From Limonium bicolor (Eukaryota > Streptophyta > Magnoliopsida > Caryophyllales > Plumbaginaceae), in NCBI GenBank assembly GCA_023374045.1, contig CM041776.1, forward strand, positions 137,395,296 through 137,459,295: 64,000 nucleotides of DNA, written 5' to 3'. This document shows, piece by piece, positions 1 to 9,500 of this stretch. Position 1 is the first letter of the stretch; each line of letters starts with the position of its first letter. Position numbers and translations under genes: made by a program. The notes under the pieces were generated by a model. It was not told the origin of the DNA. It saw only the letters and a list, made by a program, of their open reading frames with translations, and made no database searches.

Positions 1-74
1 TTATTTAAGCATAATTAAGCTTCTAAACTCCTCATTAGCCTAATTAATCACTATTTTTAATTTCGGGTATTTCA
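1..74 (-). repeat. Element A 3' LTR, first 74 bases in sense
   Basis: This stretch matches the outer end of the element's 5' LTR at 10303-10374, including the shared words ATAATTAAGCTT and CCTCATTAGCCTAATTAAT. In sense it begins TGAAATACCC at position 74. The rest of this LTR is outside the window. Confidence 0.9.
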
Positions 75-90
75 ATCTACCCCCCTTAAG
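75..90 (-). promoter_or_regulatory. Element A 3' polypurine tract
   Basis: In sense the sequence reads CTTAAGGGGGGTAGAT directly before the LTR start TGAAATA. This is the expected RNase H-resistant primer for plus-strand DNA synthesis. The same word precedes the 3' LTR of element E exactly, and close variants occur in B, C and D. Confidence 0.9.
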
Positions 91-496
91 GAACTTTGCC
101 CTCTAAGTTGCTCAAGGTTGGTGGACTATTATCTCTACTTATTTGGAAACTCAATTGCCAAAGATCATACGTTACTACCACCTTACAAGGTGTTCATAAT
201 TCATACACTGCAAGCACCACACAATTCAAGCACAATACACAATTACAATGCAAGAAATTCCACAATACAATTCACACTACCAATTGTGTCATATACCGTA
301 CAACACAAGTACATTACACATTGTGAAAACATACCAAAATACAATTAGCACTACATTGTGCCAACAAAGTGTACTACAATACATACATATTATGCAATGT
401 TATCCCGAAGCAATGCAAAAACAAAATGGCTCTACCCCCCTTAAAAGGGGTACACCCCGTACCCTCTTAGCACTAGACAATCTAGTCTACAAATAG
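91..496 (-). other. Element A 3' untranslated region with second polypurine tract (431-445) and hairpin (448-464)
   Basis: About 400 bases lie between the pol stop codon (497-499) and the 3' polypurine tract. I find no gene here. At 431-445 the sense strand repeats the polypurine word TTTTAAGGGGGGTAGAG. Just upstream of it in sense (448-464) is a hairpin with arms GGGTAC and GTACCC around a 5-base loop. Elements B, C, D and E have the same pair of signals at the equivalent place. The plus strand between about 200 and 350 is rich in CACAATAC-like words. Confidence 0.7.
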
Positions 497-1790
497 CTAC
501 GGGTACTTCGCCTTCATGGCGTCCTCTAATTCCCAAGTTGCTTCCTCGACATCGTGGTTAGACCACAAGACTTTCACCATTCATACAGATTTATGGCGAG
601 TGTCTCTAGTCTTGGTATCAAGGATTCTCAGTGGAGTCTCGACGTATCTCATCGTCGGCTCAAGGGATAGTTGTTCAGGCTCTATTACATGAGAATGATC
701 AGCTATGTATTTCTTGAGTTGTGATACATGAAAGACATCATGAACACGCCCCAAATCTTCAGGTAATGCTAGTCGGTAAGCCACAACTCCAATCCTCTTA
801 GTAATCGTGTACGACCCTACAAACTTCGGGCTCAGCTTGCCTTTCTGGCCAAATCGGAACACGCCCTTCATCGATGAAACACGCAAGAACACTTGATCTC
901 CCATGGCTAACTCAAGGTTGTGTCGTCTCACATCAGTATAAGATTTCTGCCTATCTTGGGTTGCTTTCATATTCACTCGGATCTGCTGAACTTCAGCTTG
1001 TACTTGCTCAAGGTACTCTGGTCCAATTATGACCGCTTCGCTCGACTCATCCCAACAAAACAGGGTACGACAAGGTCTACCATACAAATCTTGGAATGGC
1101 GACATCTTGATCGACGCATGATAACTATTATTATAGGAGAACTCGATTAGATGAAGCTTATCAATCCAACTCCCCTGAAAGTCTATGGCATATGCTCTAA
1201 GCATGTCCTTGAGTGTCTGGATGGTCCTTTCTGTCTGATCGTCGGTCTGTGGGTGGAAGGCGGTGCTAAGCTTCAACTCAGTACCCAGCGCTTCCCGTGT
1301 CGCTCTCCAGTATCTCGAAAGAAATCTAGTATCACGGTCAGATACAATAGTTTTCGGGACTCCATGGTGTCGAATGATCTCCCGGTTAAATAGCTCAGCG
1401 AGCTTCGCTACCTTCCAGTTGTCCCTCATCGGAATAAAGCGGGCAACCTTGGTGAGGCGGCGACTACTACCCAGGCAGGTGAGAGTCCTATAACAAAATC
1501 CATGGAGATATCGTGAAATTTCCACTCCGGAATTGGCATAGATTGTACCATTCCGCCCGGTCTTCGGTGCTCAAATTTTCCTTCTGGCACGTGAGGCACC
1601 TCAGAACATACTCAGTCACATCAGATTTCATTCTTGACCCAGAAGTACCTCTTCATGTCTTTGTACATTTTGGAGGCTCCCGAATGGACGGACAATGTAG
1701 AACAATGTGATTCTCGCAGAATGCGATCCCTCAGCTCAGCATTGCTTCGGGGAATGCATAATCTGCCATTCAGCCGGATCAGACCATCTT
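497..1790 (-). pseudogene. pol: Element A pol, integrase and chromodomain part
   Basis: This is the C-terminal half of a Ty3/gypsy polyprotein; integrase inserts the cDNA into the chromosome. The longest open stretch is 581-1525 (314 residues). It contains the catalytic-core words [21 protein letters not shown] and HPQTDDQTERTIQTLKDMLR, giving the second Asp and the Glu of the DDE triad. The first Asp region is disrupted near 1450-1490 by a frame change. The zinc-binding N-terminus (ESHCSTLSVHSGASKMYKDM and a later CLTCQ) lies at about 1560-1720. A GPY/F-like module (KLSPKFVGSYTITKRIGVVA) precedes HDVFHVSQLKKY. A chromodomain follows (PLRILDTKT, then VLWSNHDVEEATWELED) and ends at the TAG at 497-499. 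An in-frame TGA inside the chromodomain replaces an Arg that element C keeps, as expected from CGA-to-TGA decay. Confidence 0.88.
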
Positions 1791-3170
1791 CATGCAGTTT
1801 GAAGTCGTACTTTCGGTTCTCGAATGTACCCTCTGTGATTTTCTGTTTGATCTCTTTCATGTAATGGTCGCTCAACTGAGCCTCTCGCACCTCATCAACC
1901 AAGCTAGAAGAAGCGAGTAGCGAATGGAGTGAGTGTGCTCGACGACTCAGGGCGTCGGCTACAACGTTTGCCTTCCCTTCTTTGTACTGAAGGTCGATGT
2001 CGTAATCAGATAGGAATTCCATCCACCTTCTCTATCTCAGATTCATTTCTTTCTATGTGAAGACGTACTGCAAGCTCTTGGGATCAGAATAGATGGTGAT
2101 GCTTGCCCCGTATAGATAATGTCACCATATCTTCAATGCGAAGACAATGGCTCCAAGCTCTAAGTCGTGAGTTGGGTAATTCTCCTCATGTTTCTTCAGC
2201 TGGCGGGAGGCGTAAGCTACTACCTTGCCATGCTGCATGAGTACGCATCACATGCCCTTACCAGACGCATCACAATATACTTAGAATCCCTCTATGCCCT
2301 CTGGGAGAGTGAGAACCGGCGCTGATGTCAACGAGTCTTTCAAGCTCTGAAAGGATTTCTTGCAGTCATCAGTCCATACAAATGGTGCATCCTTCTTCAT
2401 CAATGTCGTCATGGATTTTGCGACTTTAGAAAAGTCCTTCACAAATCTCCGGTAATAACCAGCTAGAACAAGAAAGCTCCGGATGTCGGTAACAGTCTTA
2501 GGTCTAGGCCATGATCGTACTACTTCAATTTTAGCCGGATCTACTAAAATACCCGTGCTCGAGATAACATGACCGAGGAATGATACCTGATCAAGCCAAA
2601 ACTCACATTTGGAGAACTTCGCATACAGCTGATTTTCGTGCAGTGTCTCAAGTACTTTTCTCAGATGGTTTTCATGCTCTTGCGCTAACTTTGACTACAC
2701 AAGTATATCATCTATGAAGACTACTACTGAGGTATCCAACTGATCACTGAACAGGCGGTTCATCAGATCCATGAACTTGGCGGGTGCGTTCGAGAAACCG
2801 AATGGCATCACCGTGAATTTGTAGTGGCCATATCTTGTACGGAATGCCGTCTTCTCAATATCTTGCTCTCAGATGGAAATTTGATGGTATCTGGATCGGA
2901 GGTCAATCTTGGAAAAGACCGAAGCTCCCTTCAACTGAACGAACAGGTCGTCGATGCGTGGCAATGGATACTTGTTCTTTACAGAGATCGCATTCAATTT
3001 GCGGTAGTCGATGCAGAGGCGGAGGCTACCATCCTTCTTCTTCACGAAGAGGACCGGTGCTCCTCAAGGTGATACGCTCGGGCGTATAAACCCTTTGTCG
3101 AGTAGATCACATAATTGCCCTTTAAGTTCTGTCATTTCGGCCGGCGACATACGGTATGGTGCCCTAGCAA
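1791..3170 (-). pseudogene. pol: Element A pol, reverse transcriptase and RNase H part
   Basis: RT and RNase H copy the genomic RNA into DNA. In the minus-strand frames I see the RT start (PYRMSPAEMTELKGQLCDLL, then FIRPSVSP) near 3064-3170. The catalytic FIDDILV is at about 2701-2718 and is followed immediately by an in-frame stop. Palm and connection segments lie between. The RNase H tail [18 protein letters not shown] is near 1930-1990. Several frame changes occur between 2020 and 3060, where no long frame stays open. The order and motifs match the intact-looking stretches of element C at 58.4-59.8 kb. This copy cannot make a continuous RT. Confidence 0.85.
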
Positions 3171-3780
3171 TGGGACCAGTACCAGGTAAAAGATCGATCT
3201 CAAACTCTACTGTTCCCGGGGGTGGCATACCGGGTAGTTCCTTTGGGAACACATCGGGAAATTCTGATACAACTAGCACCTCGGTGCTGAATTCTAGATC
3301 TCTCTTTAGATCTTGCACATAGCATAAATACACATCGTGCCCCTTTCCGAGCTCCCGGTACATAGCCATAGCGGAGATGATCGTAGTCGAAGGCTCTCTA
3401 GGCCTCTGGCGGTATGAAACAGTAACCCCAGATGGGCTCTTGAGCAGCAATCTATGCTCGGCGCAGAGGATTCGCCCCTTGTGCCGCTCCAACCAGTTCA
3501 TCCTGACTATCAAGTCAAATCCCAACCCATTGAATTCTCTGAAGGAGATGGGAAATTCTTCACCCTTGATTCGAATCGTGGCAGCTTGGTAATACTTGGT
3601 ACATCTTACTCGCTCCTTCGACGGGAGCGTAACCAGGAAGTCTGGCAGCTCATCTGCGTCTAGCCCCAACCTCTTCGCAAATGATGGTGAAACGAAGGTA
3701 TGAGAGGCGTCGGAGTCGAACATTACAGAGGCATCAATGCCATTTACCGGAAAGGTACCCGTTACGATGGTGCCGCTCTT
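3171..3780 (-). pseudogene. pol: Element A pol, aspartic protease part
   Basis: This is a retropepsin-like protease that would process Gag and Pol. The frame 3064-3723 starts in the active-site region. GTFPVNGIDASVMF just before it is followed by DSDAS, where the canonical motif is DS/TGA. The glycine-to-Asp change (GGC-to-GAC type) should impair catalysis; element C retains DSG. Downstream residues SHTFVSPSFAKRLGL and the second-lobe word GFDLIVRMNWLERHKG fit plant chromovirus proteases. There is no in-frame fusion to the AlkB gene upstream, because that gene ends with its own stop codon. Confidence 0.82.
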
Positions 3781-3979
3781 ATCGGTCTATGCTTCGGTGA
3801 GGATACTCAGGTTACCTTCGGTACCGAGTCCACAACCTAATTATTCATAAGCTTTATAAGTATCGATGGTAGAACACAAGTGGAATTTAATAACCAACAC
3901 TGCTTTTATTAATAAACCATCCATCATACATGTTGTGTCTCTAATACACATTACTACTGCATTACATGGCATTACAAGG
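3781..3979 (-). other. Element A spacer between AlkB-like gene and protease, with polyadenylation-like signal
   Basis: About 200 bases separate the AlkB stop codon (3980-3982) from the protease region. In sense the word AATAAA occurs at 3905-3910, about 70 nt after the stop. Element C has AATAAA-type words at 60492-60501, also shortly after its AlkB stop. I see no conserved protein here. Confidence 0.45.
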
Positions 3980-4737
3980 TTAATACTTTCTTAAGGTAAG
4001 GTTCAGGCATCCTGGTTTCATGTGTGTGGCATTGATTATTGCCGGTGGTGCCGTATTCAACTTGATCTTCTTGATCCCGTGATACAGCAACCTTGATTTT
4101 CCACCCATAATCAAGACATCTCCTGATCTCAATACCATTTTCTCAGCGAGGTCCACACGCTTTTGCTCGCTATACAAAAATGCGGCGTCATCACCAATAG
4201 ACTAAGACACTACGGGAACTCCTTGTTCGAGAGATTCCATTGTCTCATCTTTATCTTGGTGTAACCCAAGTCGTCCTTCTTTCTCGTAGAAGTTGACGAT
4301 ACATAGGTCTGCTTCAAGTGCAGGGATTAGATCATGTTCAAGTTGTTGTGCAATTTCTACGGCTTATGTAACAAGCGTCTGAAATTCTTTTTGTATCTCT
4401 GGTAGTGTTGCTCCGTCTTCCGCTCGTGTCTTCTGGTATGTCTTGGTATAAGAGTTCCAGTCCTTTCCTAAGAACATCATCTCTAGCTTCATCTTCGCTC
4501 CACCAGGGAATTCGGGTGTGTAAAATCCTCCTGGACCCGCTCCTGTTCGTTGCAACGTCGTATGATGGCAATCTGCGCTTCGGGTGTCAGGTATCCTTTT
4601 AATAAAATCATACCTGGTCGGATAACCTGACACTGCTCATCGGTGAAGTGGTAAGTGGTGATGTCGACTTCTTCATGGTTTGGGTTTGAAGGTATTGGAT
4701 AGCAGATATTAAATCTCCCTAAGGTTGTAAATTTCAT
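3980..4737 (-). pseudogene. AlkB-like 2-oxoglutarate/Fe(II) dioxygenase carried by element A (ALKBH1-type), decayed
   Basis: This resembles plant ALKBH1-type proteins, which oxidatively remove methyl groups from nucleic acids using Fe(II) and 2-oxoglutarate. In sense order: TLGRFNICYP; CQVIRPGMILLKGYLTPEAQ; GPGGFYTPEF and KMKLEMMFLGKDW; DLCIVNFYEKEGRLGLHQDKDE, containing the iron-binding HxD as HQD at 4253-4261; then LRSGDVLIMGGKSRLLYHGI, with the distal iron His at about 4079-4081; and LNLTLRKY at the end, with the 2-oxoglutarate-binding Arg. The first Arg of the usual RxxxxxR is Cys (TGC, one transition from CGC). Damage: one frameshift near 4490-4550 and two in-frame stops (near 4366 and 4195). 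The gene starts at ATG 4735-4737 after a possible splice acceptor and ends at TAA 3980. It sits between gag and protease, as in element C. Family assignment is from motifs read by eye. Confidence 0.85.
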
Positions 4738-4877
4738 CTAGCATGAGTTCTAGTTTCAACTCGTTCATTTCATGCTTAAGTTCATACTTTAAGTGCTTAC
4801 GCATTCATGTATTCACTCAAACAGGTAATTTAGTACTTTAGACATGCTCTTCAATGATTAAAGGTAATAGTTAGTAC
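4738..4877 (-). other. Candidate intron between gag zinc fingers and AlkB-like gene in element A
   Basis: In sense a possible donor (CTAG|GTACTAAC at 4877) and a possible acceptor (CATGCTAG|ATGAAATTTA, ending at 4738) bracket a 140-base stretch with no coding signal. Element C has a comparable non-coding stretch between gag and AlkB, starting CTACAG|GTAATCC at 61420. Splicing here could put AlkB behind Gag or allow it to be expressed separately. The reading phase across the junction is unclear because gag is shifted here. Confidence 0.35.
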
Positions 4878-5222
4878 CTAGGCCGGACTTCGTACCGGTC
4901 CCATCACGATCAATGATGTGCAAGGCTGGCTGCCTCTGTGGCGCACCCTTCTGAGCACCTCAGGACCCCTGTCCCTGTGAGGTCTGCTGGGTCTGAGCAT
5001 CGCCAGATGCAACCTCCTTGCCTTCACGCTGCTTGTAGCCTTGGTAATTGCCCTTGGGCTTCGATTTGTTAGGGCATTTATTCGCACGGTGCCCCGGTTT
5101 CTAGCAGTTGTAGCATCGGATCTCTCTTCCTTGGCAATCGGTGCCAGGGTGATCCTTGTTGCAATGCCGGCAGACATAGTTACGGCCATCACTTTGGTTC
5201 TTACCATAGCCAGAACCAGAAC

Positions 5223-5299
5223 CTGTAGCTTCGAAGTTAGCAAGGTTCGACATATTTACACTAATTCACATGCATACTAATTCAGTTTCGGGTTCTTAC
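5223..5299 (-). other. Element A gag intron 2 (phase 1)
   Basis: The sense donor is TACAAGG|GTAAGAACC and the acceptor is GCTACAG|GTTCTGG. Removal joins QPYK-G-SGSGYGKNQ and leads directly into the zinc fingers. Element D shows an 84-base intron at the corresponding place and phase (50296-50379). Confidence 0.7.
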
Positions 5300-5579
5300 C
5301 CTTGTAAGGCTGAGACCTCAATGGCGTTGCTGCCACCGGTGCAGTGTAGGCGAGCTGCAACGGCTCAGCTGCCTTGCCCTTCTCAGCATGGGCACTGCTA
5401 TCTCCCGGGGTATTCTTCTGATGCTGCTGGGTAAATTTTCCCTTCCTCTTCTTCCAGTTCTTACCCTGGTTCTGCTCCTCTGAGCTGATGTTTTTGTTGT
5501 TCGCTTTGCGCATAAGCGCTTGCTCTTCATCCCTCAGCTGGCATGTGATCTCAACATGAGATGCAACGTGATAGCACTC

Positions 5580-5669
5580 CTGGAGTCACTAGGCATTAGC
5601 TAACATTCTTTGCATACAAAGGATTAGTTCACATAGAATAAGGCACTAAGGGTTTAAAACATCGTTTAC
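5580..5669 (-). other. Element A gag intron 1 (phase 0)
   Basis: The sense donor is CTCCAG|GTAAACG and the acceptor is GACTCCAG|GAGTGC. Joining the flanks keeps frame: ...TQFASLQ then ECYHVAS. Element D has a 79-base intron at the same point (…TTIQ then ECYEAV). The interrupting 90 bases contain stops in all frames. Confidence 0.7.
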
Positions 5670-6521
5670 CTGGAGTGAGGCAAACTGTGTGTACCCCATG
5701 CCATACCGGAGGCGATGGCTCAACCGCCGTAGAAGCGGTCGACCAAGACCTGACCGGTATACCCAAGGTTGGGTAGCAGTCTGGGGATGGAAGTGAATGT
5801 ACGGTAGTACTCATCGACCGTCATCTTCTCCGTCATTTTTAGGGTGTCGAGCTCAAGACGCTTCTTGGTCTTGACATGCTCAGGGTAGTATTTGGATAGG
5901 AGAAGGGCGGTGAAGGCTTTCCAGTCGAATGTGGGGTCGGCAACGTGCTCGTCCTTAACGAGCTTCCACCAATCCATAGCCGCATCCTTGAGGTAGTACG
6001 CAGCTATCCTCACCCTCACTCCAGCAGGAGCCTCGAGGGTCTCAAAAGCTCTCCATCTTGGAGATATAGGCTTCGAGTTTGGCGGGTCACTCTCGCCTCT
6101 AAAGTAGGGAGGTCGAAGGTCGGCGATGCTTTTTACCCAATTATTCTCACGGGGTTGAGGTGGGTCGGGTTGTTGCTGCTGGTTTTGTAGTACTTGCTGT
6201 TGGACTGCAGTAATTAATTGGGGCAACAGCTGTGCCATAGTGGCGGCGACAATCTCGGCGACCGTCTGCGCACCAGGCTCATCACCAGCCTGCTCCCTGC
6301 GCTCTCGGCCACGACCATGGCCTCTTCCTGACATCTGAACAAGTATGGATTACATTAGATACTGTGACCAGGTGGTCTTGATTCAAGCAATGGTATCGTC
6401 TTCTCAGATGTTAAAGGGTATCCGTTGTCATTAACGGTCATTCAGGGTTAGGTTTCCACTTCTTCATTGTAAAACGGTTTGTAATCCTAACTCGGTAATC
6501 ACTATGCTCGGTAATCTAACC

Positions 6522-6549
6522 ATCAGAGCGCAACTGCGCTCTGATACCA
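6522..6549 (-). promoter_or_regulatory. Element A primer-binding site within a palindromic hairpin
   Basis: In sense TGGTATCAGAGC (6549-6538) is complementary to the 3' end of plant initiator-Met tRNA and lies 5 bases after the 5' LTR. The site continues into an inverted repeat, ATCAGAGCGCA then GT then TGCGCTCTGAT (6522-6545), so the primer site is one arm of an 11-bp stem. The 5' leader between this and the gag ATG is about 190 bases. Confidence 0.88.
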
Positions 6550-6554
6550 CTTTT

Positions 6555-9500
6555 TGTAACTCCCCAGTCACTTATCTTATTATTATTCTCTAATCGTCTC
6601 CATAATTACTCTACTCGCAGCGGAATTCCTACATACACCCAATGACTAACAAGGCTCATGCTACCTACTGTAATGGTCTAATGATTAGAATATACCGAAC
6701 AATAACAAATACTTCCATTACATTCCCAACATTTACTTACATCCTTGGATTACCGAGTATACAAATTCATATCAAATTACATCCCATTCTTACAAGCCTA
6801 ATCAAAAGCTATGCGTTTATACCACTACTCATTCCTACCAAGTTCACAATCCCCAAAATATCCAAAATGGTGTACCACATGGTAAACCGGCTACTCAAAA
6901 AGGCTATAAGCCGTGTACAACTCGGTACACCATTCTCATCCTACTAACTACACAAAAAGAGTCCATCTCGGTCTTAACATGACCATCATTCTTCACGGGT
7001 ACCTGGGAAGAAATAAAACAGTGCCCCAAGGGGCTCACAAAAGCTGGTATGAAATTCACATACCCCACGTGCTAACGGGGGTACGCCAACTACTTGGCCG
7101 CATACATGGAGTTCATTTATTTTATACATGCATACATGCTATAATGAACAATAATACATTCACACCATAGAGCATACATACACACAATGATACATACAAA
7201 GGAAGACAATCACAAGTCAACCATCCATACTTACCAAGGCACTGAGATGCACTTCTCAAGTTCATACACATTACTTTGTTAGTTACTTACTCACCCGGTT
7301 AATCGGGTGTACTTTACTCTTTACTCGAGATCCTTGACTTACCAGTCATGATCTTTACTTGGCCAATTACTCTTCTTACATTAATACTCAAGTCAAGTCG
7401 GTGTGACCCCGGGCAGGGACTACGATATCCCACCACTGGACATTAGGGTACCTTACTTCCTACGGTTGCTACCCATTTAAGGGGTTTGGACTGCAAGGAA
7501 GAGTAGGCCTGAACTCGGAAACAACCTCACGTATTTCCTCATTCTCACGCGTGGCCGAAGCTATATCGGACTTCTCACATTACTCCAATTTACCAATTTA
7601 CTCAAGGTTAGAATTGTTACTTAATTAGGAGTTAGTGAGAAATCATTCTTTCCATACTACTTGGTTAGTACACTTCACACCAAGGCAACAAAACACTTCA
7701 TTCACAGTCATACATTTCATTAATTATACAAACTATAAGTTCAAATACAATCCAGCAAGGAACAATATATTACAGGCACAAGAAAGTGCAATAAACCCGA
7801 TTCATGCATTTTATCTTATTTAGGTGATCACACATAACACACAAACACACAAATCAGGTAACCACGGTAGCATACGGGGCATGAGAAAATCATACCGTTC
7901 ACCGTCGTTCTCGAACTTCCAACTTTTCTTCGGAGTTCGACTATTCGGGTCATATAACATACACGGGATCGGGCGGATAATTACCTATAATTAACCTAAC
8001 TCATCTTATCTTTAAGTTTTCCCGACTACAGTTACTAACTCTTGCAATTCAAACTCATTTACTTAAGTCACTTACTTAAAATTACTTCCTAAGCTTGTTT
8101 ATGCTCTTAATGACCATTAAACATCATTTATCACATCTTAATTACCTTATAATATCATTACCAACCAAGTCCCTATCTTAAAATGGCTTTAAAACAGTTT
8201 CTATGAAGAATTTAGAGTTGTCCGGGTTTGTGTCCGGGGTTACAAACCCGGACCATACCCCTGGAACACTCTCGGGTAACATTTTAGAGTGGTCCGGGTT
8301 TGTGTACTGGTTTACAAACCCGGACCACAATGTTTGGAAACCTTCTGCCATGATTTTGGGGTGGTCCGGGTTAGTGTACCGGATTATAAAGCTGGACCAT
8401 CCCACTGGTATAACATTCTGCCGTGTTTTGAGCTTGGTCCGGGTTTCTGTACTGGATTGTAAACCCGGACCAGGTGCAGTAATGTCCAATTTACTTGTTT
8501 TTGATTCTATTTCAACTTCATTCTTCTAACAACTTCTTCCCCAATCTTTCTACATATAATCTAGCATATTTTAACACTAATTAGACACTCTCAACTACCC
8601 TAATTCAGTCATCAAACTCACCACTCATCCTCTGATAATTTTACACACTTTTCCGCTGTTAGTTTTCTTCCTTAAGTTGCTGCTACAGATTTTTGTTTTC
8701 TTCCTTTCTCTAACTCAATGGTTCTTCATCTAGTACTACCTAGTTAAGCAACTTACATTACTCAATTTCTAGTTCTACTCAACTACACAACTTCCTCCTT
8801 ATACAAACCAAGGTGATAACTACTCCAATTCAATCCTTAAACACACCTAGACCAACCTAGGTTCTTTCTTAACAATTACACTATCAAGTCCTCCAGTTTC
8901 TACCCAAATTTTGACAGAGTTTCCCTATAATTTTAACATTGCCCACACTCATAATTCAGCTCACTACTCAGTTCACAACCCTTTTCAATATATACATCAT
9001 TCTCACAACATTCTAAACACTTACCACACACTTAATTCTCACACTTAGTATTTTATTCACGTGGTTCAAAAGCTTCTAATTATCAATATAATCAACACTA
9101 ATATACTCCATTTCTTTTCTACCATTACAATAGCACTACACTATACTAAAGCAATGTAGTTACCATACTCAAACCTTAAAATCTATACAAAGGTAAATTC
9201 ACTACCTTAAGTTTTCTTGGTTCCTTTTTCCTTTCTCTCCTTCTCCCTTTCTTGTTCCTCCTTCCTTCTTTGTTCTTGTTTTCTTGTTTCTTGATTTCAA
9301 ATTGGCCAAGCTACAACCACATCCCAAGGAATACACACTCAAAGCTAACAAATTTTCTAACTTAGGAATTAAACCCTAACTTATAAGAGAATGCTCAAAA
9401 CTCTAAGGAGGTATTACCTTGAACTTCTAGATGAAGTTTTGGGTAGCAAAGTGGCAAAGCTTCAGCTCCTAAATTTGAATGCCAAAACCGGCTGAACAAG

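Larger units (their letters stand above)
4878..6334 (-). pseudogene. gag: Element A gag with two zinc fingers and two short introns
   Basis: Gag forms the virus-like particle and binds the element RNA. The start MSGRGHGRGRERREQAG is at 6334. The retrotransposon Gag core follows: NNWVKSIADLRPPYFRGESD, then AAYYLKDAAMDWWKLVKDEH, then SKYYPEHVKTKKRLELDTL and KMTVDEYYRTFTSIPRLLP, up to about 5700. Intron 1 is 5580-5669. The exon from ECYHVASHVEITCQLRDEEQ runs to PYKG near 5300. Intron 2 is 5223-5299. The last exon holds two zinc knuckles near 5080-5190: CRHCNKDHPGTDC, and a CCHC-type finger CYNC-x-KPGHRANKC in which x is an in-frame TAG. A basic and Gln-rich tail ends near 4878. Element D has the same intron positions and phases. 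A small frame change near 5700-5720 and the TAG show decay. Confidence 0.85.

Noticed and set aside
497..3780. Centromere-targeted CRM type chromovirus
   Set aside because: The integrase end carries a canonical chromodomain rather than the CR motif, and the LTRs are far longer than in CRM elements.
3980..4737. AlkB segment as an unrelated host gene that retrotransposons happened to flank
   Set aside because: It lies inside the element on the same strand, between gag and protease, and recurs at the same place in the separate element C.
6538..6549. Possible tRNA gene at the initiator-Met-like word
   Set aside because: Only 12 bases match; the position beside the LTR marks it as a primer-binding site.
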